Source of the DNA: Flavobacterium sp.
Lineage (GTDB): Bacteria > Bacteroidota > Bacteroidia > Flavobacteriales > Flavobacteriaceae
Direction: 5' to 3'
DNA: 47,170 nt
Assembly: GCF_027484205.1 (NCBI RefSeq)
Contig: NZ_JAIXUB010000028.1
Location: 1-47,170 of the forward strand
Under the pieces are notes generated by a model. It worked only from the letters and a program-made list of their open reading frames with translations, was not told the DNA's origin and searched no databases. How positions within the stretch are numbered: the first letter of the stretch is position 1; each line of letters starts with the position of its first letter. The translations under genes were made by a program, and so were the position numbers. Below are positions 15,410 through 24,333 of the stretch, one piece after another.

Positions 15410-18400
15410 ATGCCCATGAAAAAGCATCTTAAATACATAGACGGAACTTCTGATAAGTTTTGGCAAATTGAAGCTATAAATAATCAATTCACAGTTACTT
15501 ATGGAAAAAATGGCACTTCAGGAGTATCTCAAATTAAATCATTTGATACTAATGAAGATTGTTTGAAAGCAGCTGAAAAGCTTTTGGCTGAGAAAATTAA
15601 GAAAGGATATTCTGAAAATGGTGAAGTTGTTATAATAGATAAAGTAGATCCTAAAACAGGAAAAGTTTCCAATATAAAAGCAATATTGGATGAATATGAT
15701 TTTATAATTACTCAAAAAAATACTGCTTTACTTCTACCTTTTTTGCAGAAAAATTCAAAAGGTAATTTAGAAATTATTCGCAAACATATAAAAAAGAACA
15801 AGCGATATTGGATGACTTTTGTTGACTTAACGCTTGAACCTGGTTATAAAAAAACAAATAACAACTGGAATTGGGGAATAAGAGGTGATGGAAAAATCAA
15901 AGAAATTATTACTCTTAGTGCAATAGCAACTTTCGATAAAACTGATATTCTTACGTTTGATGAAGTTCTAGAATATTTAGAACAAACTGAAAATAAATCA
16001 GTTTTAGAAGTTTTAAATTGGGCAAAACCCGCTTGGATTGAATTATATCTTTTAGACCGATTTAGAAAAAATGAATGGATTACTTTCGAGTACAAATCAT
16101 TACGTTTTTTGGAGGACAATGGATATGTAAATTTCAATGCTGAGTTATTTGGTCTATGCTTATCTCGGTTCAACAGTTGGCGTGCTAATACTAATCCACG
16201 AGATTTTGTAGAATTCTTAGCCAATGATGAAATTGTCTACACAAGAGATCTTCCACTACTATATGAATATGAAACAAATATTCAGAACAGTACTTTTAAT
16301 GAAACACCAAATGCTAGTTATAGAGAATTCAATACATGGAATTTAGCTTTCAACCGTTTATTATCAGAAAATAAATTAGATAAAAAAACATTTATTGAAA
16401 ATGCTATCTTGATTCAAACCAAAGAATGGAATAATAATCTAAAACTTTTTTTTAGAAAATTAATAGAAGATATAAATGTCACATCCGATGATTTAATTCC
16501 GTTTCAACAAAACATTTTTACTTTCTTTCATAATCCGAATCCAACCATTACAAATTATGGAGCTGAACTGGTTAAGAAACTTTATGATCATCCAAAATTT
16601 AAAACAAAATCATACCTAGAATGGTTAGAAGGTTTGATGATGCGAAATGATTGTAAAGCTGCAATTAAAACTAGCTTAATGATTTTAGAAAAGTTGAGTA
16701 AAGCCAATCCAAAACTAAACAAACCAATTGCATCATTAATTGCTGATATTTATATAGTTTCAGATCTTAATATTCAAGAAAGAGCAACCAAATTACTTTT
16801 GAAAATTGGAAGCGAAAAAGATACTGTTCTTTCAGAAAAATTAGCTTCTTATGTAAGCTTTATGCAAGGAAGTATTAAATCAAGTTTAAGTAAATTCTTG
16901 AGTGAAGAAGATTTAGTAGTTGACGAATCCTTACTTGAGCACTATCATTATAAAAATGAAAAGGTTAGTGTTCTTCTTGAAAAAGTTGAAATTCCAAAAG
17001 ACTGGAATGATATCCTATTTTTAATTGGACGCTTTATTTCTTCTGATGATGTTGTTGACTCAGAAATTTTAATAAATGTATTTATTTCGCAAACGCATTT
17101 ATTTCCGCCAAATTATACTAGTCAACTGCAACCCTATTTAAAACAATTAGAAAAAAATTACTTTACGAGTATTTTAAAAAATTATGTAAAAAATTTATTA
17201 ATAAATAAAATTCCTGACAAAGACATCATTTATAAAATAAATGATAAGGACTTTATAACACTGAATACACTTAAATTAATCAAAACAATCATACAAAAAG
17301 CACTTCAAAAAAACAATGAAGGTTCGAAACTCCCGTTACTGTCTTTCCCAACGCACAAACCTTATTGGGTTGAACCAAAAATACTTTTGGAACGAATTAT
17401 TCAATATCAAATTTCTAAAGAAACTATTGATAAAGTTGATTTGAGCATTGCCATCAGCAGAATGCCACGCGAAAATGTAGAAAAGGCAATTCCGTTGTTA
17501 AATAAACTTGACACAGAAATGAAAGAACTGATGTCCTACTGCTTAGGTGTTTCTAATGAAATAAAAATCAATTCGTCATCTGTATTGTCTAAATTATTTC
17601 AAAAAGTAACTAATACAAATCAAGATTCCGAAAAAATAGCTTTGTGGGCTGTTGCTGCAAGAACCCATTATCCAAATGAAACTTTTGAAGTATTTGAAAA
17701 AACTACATTAAGTGACATTCCATTTGTTACTAAACCATTTGATGCGCCTTTACAATTTAAAGATAAATGGAATGAATGGAAAAACTACAATACCAAAGAA
17801 ATAGAACGCTCTCCATCATGGACAGAACTTACTTACCAACTTCCTGTAGGGAAAACTGCTCCTCAAAATTTCATTTACAATCTTGATTTACATCCAAAAA
17901 AGGAGCGATATACTTGGCATTCTGATTATGTATTAAATTCTGAAGACAATGCCTATTACTGGAATAGTCTTATGCCTCAAAACAACCAACCACTTGCCTA
18001 TTTACTTTTAGCAAAAAATTGTAAAATAGCCGATGGCACTAATCATGAATTGAAAGGCTTTCTAAATATCACTAACATTCCTGGTTTTAAATTTGATACA
18101 ACATCACTACTAGTACTCGCTTGTTGCTTCTTCCAAGAGAAAAAAGATATCCGTCTTTTAGCATCCGAAGTAATTATAAATCTTGTTGAAAAACAAAATA
18201 TTGATATCGTATCATTTTCTGAAAAATTAGCTTATCTCATTACTAATAAATATGGTATATTATTACGTTTAATTGATGGAATTATTGCATTAAAAGACGT
18301 TTCTGCTATGCATAATTCGGCTTTATTTTTAATTTTAGATGGGATTTTCAAACAAATAGAATTGGGTGATAAATTGCCAACAAACTTTAAAAAATTAGTT

Positions 18401-18526
18401 GAAAACTATTTAGATGTTATTGCTAAAACCAATCAAAAACCTTCATCTGAAAGTCTACAATTCTTTGAAAAATACAAAGAAAACAATTCGTTAAAACCAC
18501 TTATTAAACAACTTCTAATTTCATAA
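15410..18526 (+). CDS. WGR-domain protein with large helical-repeat region
   Basis: The 1038-residue protein begins with a WGR domain (about 3-70: KYIDGTSDKFWQIE, then FTVTYGKNGTSG and a helix). This domain is found in MolR-type proteins and poly(ADP-ribose) polymerases and is thought to bind nucleic acids. The remaining 950 residues are predicted helical, HEAT-like, with no catalytic motif I recognise. The second ATG (15416, MKKHLKYIDG) is an equally likely start. It is followed after 3 bp by a SWIM zinc-finger gene, a pairing seen in yeh/MolR-like gene sets that often add MoxR AAA and vWA proteins; those partners are absent here. It lies inside the RNA-repair island, but involvement in repair is only suggested by position. 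Confidence 0.85.
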   Translation: MPMKKHLKYIDGTSDKFWQIEAINNQFTVTYGKNGTSGVSQIKSFDTNEDCLKAAEKLLAEKIKKGYSENGEVVIIDKVDPKTGKVSNIKAILDEYDFIITQKNTALLLPFLQKNSKGNLEIIRKHIKKNKRYWMTFVDLTLEPGYKKTNNNWNWGIRGDGKIKEIITLSAIATFDKTDILTFDEVLEYLEQTENKSVLEVLNWAKPAWIELYLLDRFRKNEWITFEYKSLRFLEDNGYVNFNAELFGLCLSRFNSWRANTNPRDFVEFLANDEIVYTRDLPLLYEYETNIQNSTFNETPNASYREFNTWNLAFNRLLSENKLDKKTFIENAILIQTKEWNNNLKLFFRKLIEDINVTSDDLIPFQQNIFTFFHNPNPTITNYGAELVKKLYDHPKFKTKSYLEWLEGLMMRNDCKAAIKTSLMILEKLSKANPKLNKPIASLIADIYIVSDLNIQERATKLLLKIGSEKDTVLSEKLASYVSFMQGSIKSSLSKFLSEEDLVVDESLLEHYHYKNEKVSVLLEKVEIPKDWNDILFLIGRFISSDDVVDSEILINVFISQTHLFPPNYTSQLQPYLKQLEKNYFTSILKNYVKNLLINKIPDKDIIYKINDKDFITLNTLKLIKTIIQKALQKNNEGSKLPLLSFPTHKPYWVEPKILLERIIQYQISKETIDKVDLSIAISRMPRENVEKAIPLLNKLDTEMKELMSYCLGVSNEIKINSSSVLSKLFQKVTNTNQDSEKIALWAVAARTHYPNETFEVFEKTTLSDIPFVTKPFDAPLQFKDKWNEWKNYNTKEIERSPSWTELTYQLPVGKTAPQNFIYNLDLHPKKERYTWHSDYVLNSEDNAYYWNSLMPQNNQPLAYLLLAKNCKIADGTNHELKGFLNITNIPGFKFDTTSLLVLACCFFQEKKDIRLLASEVIINLVEKQNIDIVSFSEKLAYLITNKYGILLRLIDGIIALKDVSAMHNSALFLILDGIFKQIELGDKLPTNFKKLVENYLDVIAKTNQKPSSESLQFFEKYKENNSLKPLIKQLLIS

Positions 18527-18529
18527 AAA

Positions 18530-19855
18530 ATGAACGATTTACTCTATAAATACCAAAACGTTTCTTCTATAACCAAAGCTAAAGGAATCAATAATTTGAT
18601 CATGGCGCATCAAACCGAAATAGAAGAAGTTAATAATATTCCATGCTTCTTTTGGGGAAGTTTAACCGAACCATATATCACTGCAAAATGTTGGAGTACA
18701 ATTGCCAAAGTAGTTCGTTCAAGTTTCGGACCAATTCCACCAAGTTTGAGAGATCCAATAGTTTCGGCTGGAGCAGAATGCATGCGTTTTGAAGGCTTTT
18801 CTTCGTGTAATGGCGTTTATGTTCGATTAGATATGAAACCCGAAGCTATTGATGGTGAGTTCATAGCTTCTGGTACTACAAATGTCGATTTTAACGAACC
18901 CATGTTGAACGCTCTAAATGCTATTCAAAAAAACGAAAAAGTAACCTTAGCCGTTGGACAACATGATGTTCAAGTCATCACAACTAAAGCGAAAGTGGTT
19001 GAAAAGAAAGTAACACTACCGCCACGATGGATTAAAGGTTTAACAAGCGTTCAATTATACCTAGCTGATATGGATAAAAAGTTTGAGCTTAATAAAATTC
19101 AAACCATTCAACTTTTTCAAAGTCTTCCAAAAGGAAATGTAAAAGGAGATTTTTACATCACTAAACGTGCAGGGAAATTCATGTTTTCAACGTTAGAAAC
19201 TCCTGATAGTGTTAGAATTGGAGGTGTACATCGCTTACGTTTGTTAGAAGGTGTTTTGCCAATAGTAGATAAAATCTACCTTTATGAATCATCAGATAAA
19301 GAAACTTGTGCAGCTGTTTGCGAATTTGGAAAAATGCAATTACTAATGGCTTTTTCTCCCGATGCTTACAGAGGTTTTTCTGGAGAAGGAAAAGCACTTG
19401 AAAACATGACAGAAAATCTTCCCATCGAATGGGTTTATGGATTGAATAGCTTACTCAAATCTAACGAATCATTTGACCCAACTATGCTTTCCATAGAAAA
19501 TGACATCGATTTTGGAACCATGGAAAATCTAACCGCAAGTTTGTCATCAATGGGATTATTAGGTTATGATGTTGAAGAACGAAATCATTTTTACAGACGA
19601 TTGCCGTTTAAAACCGAACGTATTTTAAGTCTCAATCCTAGACTAAAAAACGCAAAAAAACTAATTGACAACGAAGACATTCAAATCATAACCAAAAGGC
19701 ATAACTACATTGAAGCTAATGTAAAAGGAACTGGAGTAACTCACAAAGTAATTTTAGACGGTGAAAACCAACATTGCACTTGCGATTGGTTTACAACTTA
19801 TCAAGGGAAAAGAGGTATTTGCAAACATATTTTAGGAGTGAAAATGATTTCTTAA
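18530..19855 (+). CDS. SWIM zinc-finger protein
   Basis: The 441-residue product ends with a SWIM motif, CxCx(n)CxH (HCTCDW..., then GICKHILG, about residues 418-436), a zinc-binding module used for DNA or protein contacts. The preceding 400 residues are a soluble domain with no catalytic motif I recognise, rich in beta strands around residues 110-300. It starts 3 bp after the WGR-protein stop codon, so the two are co-translated and probably act in one complex. The function of such WGR-SWIM pairs is not established. Confidence 0.87.
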   Translation: MNDLLYKYQNVSSITKAKGINNLIMAHQTEIEEVNNIPCFFWGSLTEPYITAKCWSTIAKVVRSSFGPIPPSLRDPIVSAGAECMRFEGFSSCNGVYVRLDMKPEAIDGEFIASGTTNVDFNEPMLNALNAIQKNEKVTLAVGQHDVQVITTKAKVVEKKVTLPPRWIKGLTSVQLYLADMDKKFELNKIQTIQLFQSLPKGNVKGDFYITKRAGKFMFSTLETPDSVRIGGVHRLRLLEGVLPIVDKIYLYESSDKETCAAVCEFGKMQLLMAFSPDAYRGFSGEGKALENMTENLPIEWVYGLNSLLKSNESFDPTMLSIENDIDFGTMENLTASLSSMGLLGYDVEERNHFYRRLPFKTERILSLNPRLKNAKKLIDNEDIQIITKRHNYIEANVKGTGVTHKVILDGENQHCTCDWFTTYQGKRGICKHILGVKMIS

Positions 19856-19904
19856 ACTAGCAGAATTCGTTTTCAAAATGCTTCTTGAAACCGCGGAATG
19901 ATAA

Positions 19905-20051
19905 ACGAAATTACGACCTTTTGAAGTTGATAAAAACGAAGATTATTTTGACAAACTTGAAACAGAATTGCCTAAAATAATACAAGTCTATCAAATGGTA
20001 AAAATTGTGGCAATTTTTTCAAAATATTTTTTTTTGCCACAGATTTTGTGA
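19905..20051 (+). pseudogene. Probable gene remnant downstream of the SWIM gene
   Basis: A 48-codon open frame without a start codon (TKLRPFEVDKNEDYFDK..., then LPKIIQVYQMV) has codon use like a real gene. It runs into a GCCACAGATTTTG dispersed-repeat fragment before a stop. It looks like the C-terminal piece of a deleted gene that once followed the SWIM gene. The parent family is not recognised. Confidence 0.35.
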
Positions 20052-20172
20052 CACTTTTTTTAAAATGAAAATTTTGTCACAACTTTTTATATTTTCATAA
20101 AAAATTATAGTAAAATAAATCCATAAAGTTTGTTAAAATGCTAACGGAAACAATTTGAAAATAAGGTATGGC

Positions 20173-20919
20173 TTAATTTACTTCGTCATTTTGCTCCTGC
20201 AAATGAAAGTTTTTAAGAATTAAAAAAGTAATACCTAACAATAGTGCACTAACCACGATCATAGTATCATAAAAGTACATAAGATCCATTAAAGTTACAC
20301 AAACTAAAAATATTTTTAAATGCACATAACCAAAAAATAGGCTACAAGCTAAAATACTCAATTTTAGTAACCAGCCAATTTTTTTAATTTCTTCGGCTAA
20401 TTGCAACAAGTAACCCAAAAATGTGTAGGAAAAAAACAGACTGAATATAAACACAAAATCATTCCATATCCCTTTTTGTTGCAAAGTATTTATAAGCATT
20501 GGAGCTGTAATATCGCCTTTAACCATTTGGTATGAAAGGTTAAAAAAATGGTATAAATTTTCAAATCCTTTAAAACTATTATAACGACCAAATACTATGA
20601 CAAAAAATAATACTAACAAAATAGACAAATTATACAAGTGCAATGTAATACGCGATTTAGTAACTGTAGTAGCTTCGTTTTCAAATTCAAATATTTCTTC
20701 TTGTGGACCAACGTAACCTCCAATAGGCAACCAGCCTAAACTATATTCTACATTGTTACGTCTGAATTTGATTAAACTAATAAAAGGATTATACATGAAA
20801 TTTATCTTTTTTATTGAGATTTTCAATTTTCTAAACACAAAGACAAACACCATATTGGCAATAAATATAATCAAGGCAAATGCTATTGCCATTTTAATTG
20901 GATTACTAACTTCAATCAT
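20173..20919 (-). CDS. Membrane protein resembling M50 site-2 protease but lacking the active site
   Basis: The 248-residue protein has about five to six hydrophobic segments. After the first (about 8-28) comes FRKLKISIKK, NPFISLIKFRRNNVEYSLGWLPIGGYVGP, closely matching the RseP/M50 stretch in which the helix holding HExxH is followed by a GWLPLGGYV loop. Here the helix reads ALIIFIANMVFVFVF and has no HExxH, and no second catalytic Asp motif (LDG) is seen. It is therefore probably a catalytically dead M50 homologue. The gene is isolated between two AT-rich spacers; its start at 20919 gives the first membrane helix. Confidence 0.75.
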   Translation of the reverse strand: MIEVSNPIKMAIAFALIIFIANMVFVFVFRKLKISIKKINFMYNPFISLIKFRRNNVEYSLGWLPIGGYVGPQEEIFEFENEATTVTKSRITLHLYNLSILLVLFFVIVFGRYNSFKGFENLYHFFNLSYQMVKGDITAPMLINTLQQKGIWNDFVFIFSLFFSYTFLGYLLQLAEEIKKIGWLLKLSILACSLFFGYVHLKIFLVCVTLMDLMYFYDTMIVVSALLLGITFLILKNFHLQEQNDEVN

Positions 20920-21083
20920 AAAGCATTTTTAGTTGGTTATTGCAAAAATAACAGATTCTCTTATATTATTTTATTATTAGTTAACCAAACAGATTAAAAA
21001 TTGATGATTACAACTTAAAGGATTTTTTAGAGTACTAGTATTTATGATTTTAAGGTTTATTTAGTCATTTTATCAATTAATTT
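20920..21083. other. AT-rich spacer without recognised features
   Basis: I see no gene, RNA or clear promoter here beyond the probable upstream region of the M50-like gene. Confidence 0.4.
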
Positions 21084-21242
21084 TTATTTTTCTGATTTAG
21101 AAAAAATGGCTACTATTAGTATAATAACTCCCAACATAAAAAAGGCAAAAGGCATAAAACCATAATTATCTCGTGAGAATTCAAAAATTCCTCTACCTAT
21201 TAATAAGATTCCCAAAGCATAGTAAAGTATTTTATTTTTCAT
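21084..21242 (-). CDS. Small two-helix membrane protein, 52 residues
   Basis: The frame MKNKILYYALGILLIGRG... ends IVAIFSKSEK. It contains two hydrophobic helices (about 5-17 and 29-46) joined by a short polar loop (FEFSRDNYG), and has positive residues at both ends. That regular topology and normal codon use argue for a real small membrane protein. No family is recognised. No promoter match was found. Confidence 0.55.
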   Translation of the reverse strand: MKNKILYYALGILLIGRGIFEFSRDNYGFMPFAFFMLGVIILIVAIFSKSEK

Positions 21243-21284
21243 ATCGTTTTATTTTTGATTGTTTGCTGATGCTATATGATTTTT

Positions 21285-21317
21285 ACACCTGACAGGTTTT
21301 CAAAACCTGTCAGGTGT
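21285..21317. repeat. Perfect inverted repeat (dispersed palindromic element)
   Basis: Sixteen-bp perfect arms, ACACCTGACAGGTTTT and its complement, flank a single base. Palindromes with ACCTGACAGGTTT are scattered in Bacteroidota genomes. It lies just upstream of the small membrane protein gene and could also act as a bidirectional hairpin. Confidence 0.85.
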
Positions 21318-21660
21318 GGTACTTATCTACTGCCCGAAATGACTTCGAAGAGGTTTAGGTTTTGAGATTTTAGGGTTTAGATGGTAATTTTTAATCATTT
21401 TCAATTAGTAGAATTTTTTAGATCTTTCATGAATTATACATTCCGATAAAAGTCTTCTTTTACTTTGCACTGTATATTTTTCTCGCAAATCTTTGGAAAA
21501 TTTAAAAAATAATTATCAAAAATTGGATTTCATAAAAAAACTTCACAACTAAATCACCAACTCCTTGATACTTAGAAATCCAACGGCATTATCCTTCCTT
21601 AACTTTTCTATTATTTTATTCTCCATCATTCTATTTTCAAATTTAACAAAAAATGACTAC
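21318..21660. other. Intergenic region without a convincing gene
   Basis: A TTTAGGTTTTGAGATTTTAG tract (about 21347-21378) looks like an eroded heptamer minisatellite. On the minus strand TAAATTTG precedes a 26-codon frame (21629 to 21549, MMENKIIEKLRKDNAVGF...), which is too short to call a gene. Confidence 0.35.
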
Positions 21661-21682
21661 AAAAAACACGTAAAACTACGTG
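21661..21682 (-). terminator. Rho-independent terminator after tatD
   Basis: Minus strand: stem CACGTA/TACGTG, loop GTTT, then six T. It starts 2 bp after the tatD stop codon. Confidence 0.8.
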
Positions 21683-21684
21683 AT

Positions 21685-22485
21685 TTATAGTTCAAAAAAA
21701 GCTCTTGCATTTTCGGTGCTATGTTTTGCAATAACATCTAAACCAACACCTTTAAGCTTCGCTATTGTTCCTGCAACATAAGGTAAAAATGCAGGTTCGT
21801 TGCGTCGTTCGTGGTATTTAGTCAATTCCGTTTTAGGTACATTTTTAGGCAACATAAAAGGCGCATCGGTTTCAATCATCAATCGATCGAGTGGCACATA
21901 CTGTACTACTTCTTTTAAATGTGCAAATCGGTTTACATCACTTATCGCACCAGTAAATCCCAAATAAAATCCTTTGTCTAAATAGGTTTTGGCTTCTTGC
22001 AACGAACCTGTAAAACAATGTACTACGGCTTTTGGTAATTGAGGCAAATACTCGTTGGTTACTGCTATAAAACGACTAAAAGCCGCTCTCTCATGAAGAA
22101 AAAGTGGCTTTTGAACTGCAATTGCTAGTTCTAATTGGGCTTTATAACATTGTTCTTGCTTATCACGAGGCGAAAAGTCTCGGTCAAAATCGAGTCCGCA
22201 CTCACCTACTGAAACCACGTGTTTCATTTTCAAAAGAGCTTTGAGTTGCGTTATACTTTGTCCGTCAAAACTCTTGGCATCATGCGGATGAATTCCTGCT
22301 GTTGCGTATAACAAACTTGGGTATGTTGCAGCAATCTTAGCTGATTCTTGACTATTTCTTACACTCGTGCCTGTGAGTATCATTTGTACTACATCGGCAT
22401 CAAGTGCATTTTGTATGATGTCGTCTGCATCATTTTGGAATTGCCTATTCGTTAGGTTGATTCCTATATCTATATATTTATTCAT
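21685..22485 (-). CDS. tatD: TatD-family metal-dependent nuclease
   Basis: The 266-residue protein is a full-length TatD amidohydrolase-fold nuclease: IDIGINLT at the N-terminus (TatD proper rather than YcfH or YjjV), AGIHPHD, GECGLDFDRDF, HERAAF, HCFTGSLQEA, GFTG and IETDAPFMLP, ending in RRNEPAFLP. Conserved His, Glu and Asp residues bind two metals. TatD enzymes are 3'-5' exonucleases on DNA and can act on RNA. It is downstream of rtcB on the same strand, separated by a tRNA relic and a hairpin element, so co-transcription is uncertain. A role in trimming damaged ends within the island is inferred. Confidence 0.92.
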   Translation of the reverse strand: MNKYIDIGINLTNRQFQNDADDIIQNALDADVVQMILTGTSVRNSQESAKIAATYPSLLYATAGIHPHDAKSFDGQSITQLKALLKMKHVVSVGECGLDFDRDFSPRDKQEQCYKAQLELAIAVQKPLFLHERAAFSRFIAVTNEYLPQLPKAVVHCFTGSLQEAKTYLDKGFYLGFTGAISDVNRFAHLKEVVQYVPLDRLMIETDAPFMLPKNVPKTELTKYHERRNEPAFLPYVAGTIAKLKGVGLDVIAKHSTENARAFFEL

Positions 22486-22540
22486 ATTTTTTTTAATTTA
22501 TTTTAAAATCCAAGCGTTTTTTCCAATTTAAACTATGCGA

Positions 22541-22582
22541 CTTACTTGGTTGCGCAGGAGGATTTGAACCTGCATCTTTTGG
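22541..22582 (-). other. tRNA 3'-end relic
   Basis: Minus strand GATGCAGGTTCAAATCC followed by TCCTGCGCAACCA carries the T-loop TTCAAAT, a T-stem-like GCAGG/CCTGC pairing and an apparent CCA end. No matching D-arm, anticodon arm or 5' acceptor strand is found upstream, so it is only a fragment. Confidence 0.5.
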
Positions 22583-22627
22583 ATTTTTGTTGTTATATAT
22601 TACTGAGCACTAAAATTTGTCCTTCAA

Positions 22628-22760
22628 CGTCACTTCGAGTAATTTTAGGAAAACTGCGACTAGCTGTTTTGCTTAAATTGTATCGAGAAGATTCAGTTTT
22701 CAATAGTTCTCGATACAATTTTTACTCCATTACATTACGTAAAAATCACTCGAAGTGACG
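22628..22760. repeat. Nested inverted-repeat element, 133 bp
   Basis: Outer perfect 13-bp arms CGTCACTTCGAGT (22628-22640) and its complement (22748-22760) enclose perfect 14-bp inner arms AATTGTATCGAGAA (22676-22689) and complement (22707-22720). A single long cruciform or hairpin results. The same GTCANTTCGAGT and TATCGAGAA boxes occur at 3997-4062, so this is a dispersed non-coding element. Confidence 0.85.
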
Positions 22761-22790
22761 GTAGTAGTATTGAACACTGAGCACTAAAAA

Positions 22791-24212
22791 CTAATCCTCA
22801 CGGCTACCGTCATCCGCCATTCGGACTAATTTTGGCGTAAACTTTGCTACTACATCAACCAATTCCTGTTGTGCTGCCATCACTTGGTTAATGTCTTTGT
22901 AAGCCATTGGAGCTTCGTCTAAACCTGCGCCAATTAAGATTACACCATGATCTTTCAATACCGCTTGCATTTCGGTTTTAGAAATGTTTTTTTCGGCTTG
23001 CGTTCGGCTCATTTGTCGTCCTGCACCGTGTGATGCAGAGTTGATAGCGTTCTCTTCTCCTTTTCCTCTAACCAAAAATCCTGGTGCGGTCATACTTCCT
23101 GGAATAATTCCCATAACGCCTTTTCCTGCTGGAGTAGCACCTTTTCTGTGCACAATCACTTCTTCGTTATTCCAAATTTCTTTCCAAGCAAAGTTGTGGT
23201 GGTTTTCGACTTTGGCTAAAACTGTGGCACCTAAAGCACGTTGCATTTTGGTATGAATTACTTCATGACACGCCGAAGCATAATCGCCAGCCAAGTTCAT
23301 AGCAATCCAATATTCTTGACCTAAATCGGTAGTCATATCTAAATACGCCAAATTTCTGGCAACTTCTGGCAATTTACAAACGTCTTTGGCAATTTTGGTG
23401 TAATGTCCGGCAACGGTGGCACCAAAACCTCTCGAACCCGAGTGCGTCAATAAAGCCACATACTTTCCTTTGGGAATGTTTAAAACTTCATCTGCTTCTG
23501 CAAATTCCATAATTCCAAATTCCACAAAGTGATTTCCACCACCAGACGAACCCAATTGCGACCAAGCTTTGTCTTTCAAATTCTTGATAAAAGAATGTTC
23601 GGTAAATAATGGGCTTTCCAAAACCGAGTGATCGGATTTATACTGACCTTGAAATCCATGACCTGCTCCAAACTTAGTATGCGCAATTAATTCACGTTTG
23701 AATTTATCTTCGTTCTCATAATAAAATGATTCAGGAATATCATAAACCGATAATGCCATTCTACAACCTATATCAACTCCAACACCATAAGGAATAATCG
23801 CATTTTTAGTTGCTAAAACTCCGCCAATTGGCAATCCGTAACCTTGATGCGCATCAGGCATTAAAGCTCCAGCAACCGTTACTGGCAATTGCATGGCTAC
23901 TTCCATTTGCTTTCTTGCGCCTTCTTCAATATGATCCAAACCATACGCAGCAAACGCATTAGGATTTAAATTTAACAGAATGAAATCTTCTGGTTTTTCA
24001 TTTGCTTTTTCGATTAATGCAACCGCCAATTTGCTAAAAATGGCATCGTCGATGTAGTTTTCTGGAGTTTCAAGTACCAATTTAAATTGTGCCAACATTT
24101 GCTCACGATTAAAACCATGTCGCTTGCTGTTAATTTTCAAAGCAATTCCGATAATTTGTCCTTGTGGCAATCCTAGTTCCATTAAGTCATTTCCGTTGAT
24201 TGGTGTTTTCAT
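22791..24212 (-). CDS. rtcB: RNA-splicing ligase RtcB
   Basis: The 473-residue protein is a complete RtcB: MPDAHQGYGLPIGG, GVDIGCRM (Asp and Cys bind Mn), GSSGGGNHF, HSGSRGFG, ENHHNFAW, VHRKGATPA, GSMTAPGFLV and SASHGAGRQMSR, whose His (about residue 395) is guanylylated. RtcB uses GTP and Mn(II) to join 2',3'-cyclic phosphate or 3'-phosphate ends to 5'-OH ends, the products of many tRNA-cleaving toxins. The start at 24212 (MKTPINGNDL) is preferred to 24257 because the extra residues lie in the promoter leader. Promoter module P2 is 67 bp upstream, and Y RNAs lie beyond it. No archease or RtcA gene is in the window. Confidence 0.96.
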   Translation of the reverse strand: MKTPINGNDLMELGLPQGQIIGIALKINSKRHGFNREQMLAQFKLVLETPENYIDDAIFSKLAVALIEKANEKPEDFILLNLNPNAFAAYGLDHIEEGARKQMEVAMQLPVTVAGALMPDAHQGYGLPIGGVLATKNAIIPYGVGVDIGCRMALSVYDIPESFYYENEDKFKRELIAHTKFGAGHGFQGQYKSDHSVLESPLFTEHSFIKNLKDKAWSQLGSSGGGNHFVEFGIMEFAEADEVLNIPKGKYVALLTHSGSRGFGATVAGHYTKIAKDVCKLPEVARNLAYLDMTTDLGQEYWIAMNLAGDYASACHEVIHTKMQRALGATVLAKVENHHNFAWKEIWNNEEVIVHRKGATPAGKGVMGIIPGSMTAPGFLVRGKGEENAINSASHGAGRQMSRTQAEKNISKTEMQAVLKDHGVILIGAGLDEAPMAYKDINQVMAAQQELVDVVAKFTPKLVRMADDGSRED

Positions 24213-24278
24213 TTTAATTTCCTTTTGATAAACCTGATGTATTTCCGATGAATACATCAGGTTGGTTATTTAACTGTA

Positions 24279-24318
24279 CAAATATTCAAATACTACTGCG
24301 CAATTATTTTGCGTAGTA
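24279..24318 (-). promoter_or_regulatory. Palindrome-promoter module P2 (rtcB)
   Basis: Arms TACTGCGCAA (24294-24303) and TTGCGTAGTA (24309-24318), one mismatch and a 5-bp centre TTATT. Seven bp further on the minus strand is AATATTTG (24279-24286). The rtcB start follows 67 bp later. Confidence 0.8.
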
Positions 24319-24333
24319 TATTATTATTTTTAG

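Noticed and set aside
21549..21629. 26-codon peptide gene with TAAATTTG upstream
   Set aside because: Too short, no conserved feature, and no terminator; mentioned only within the intergenic entry.
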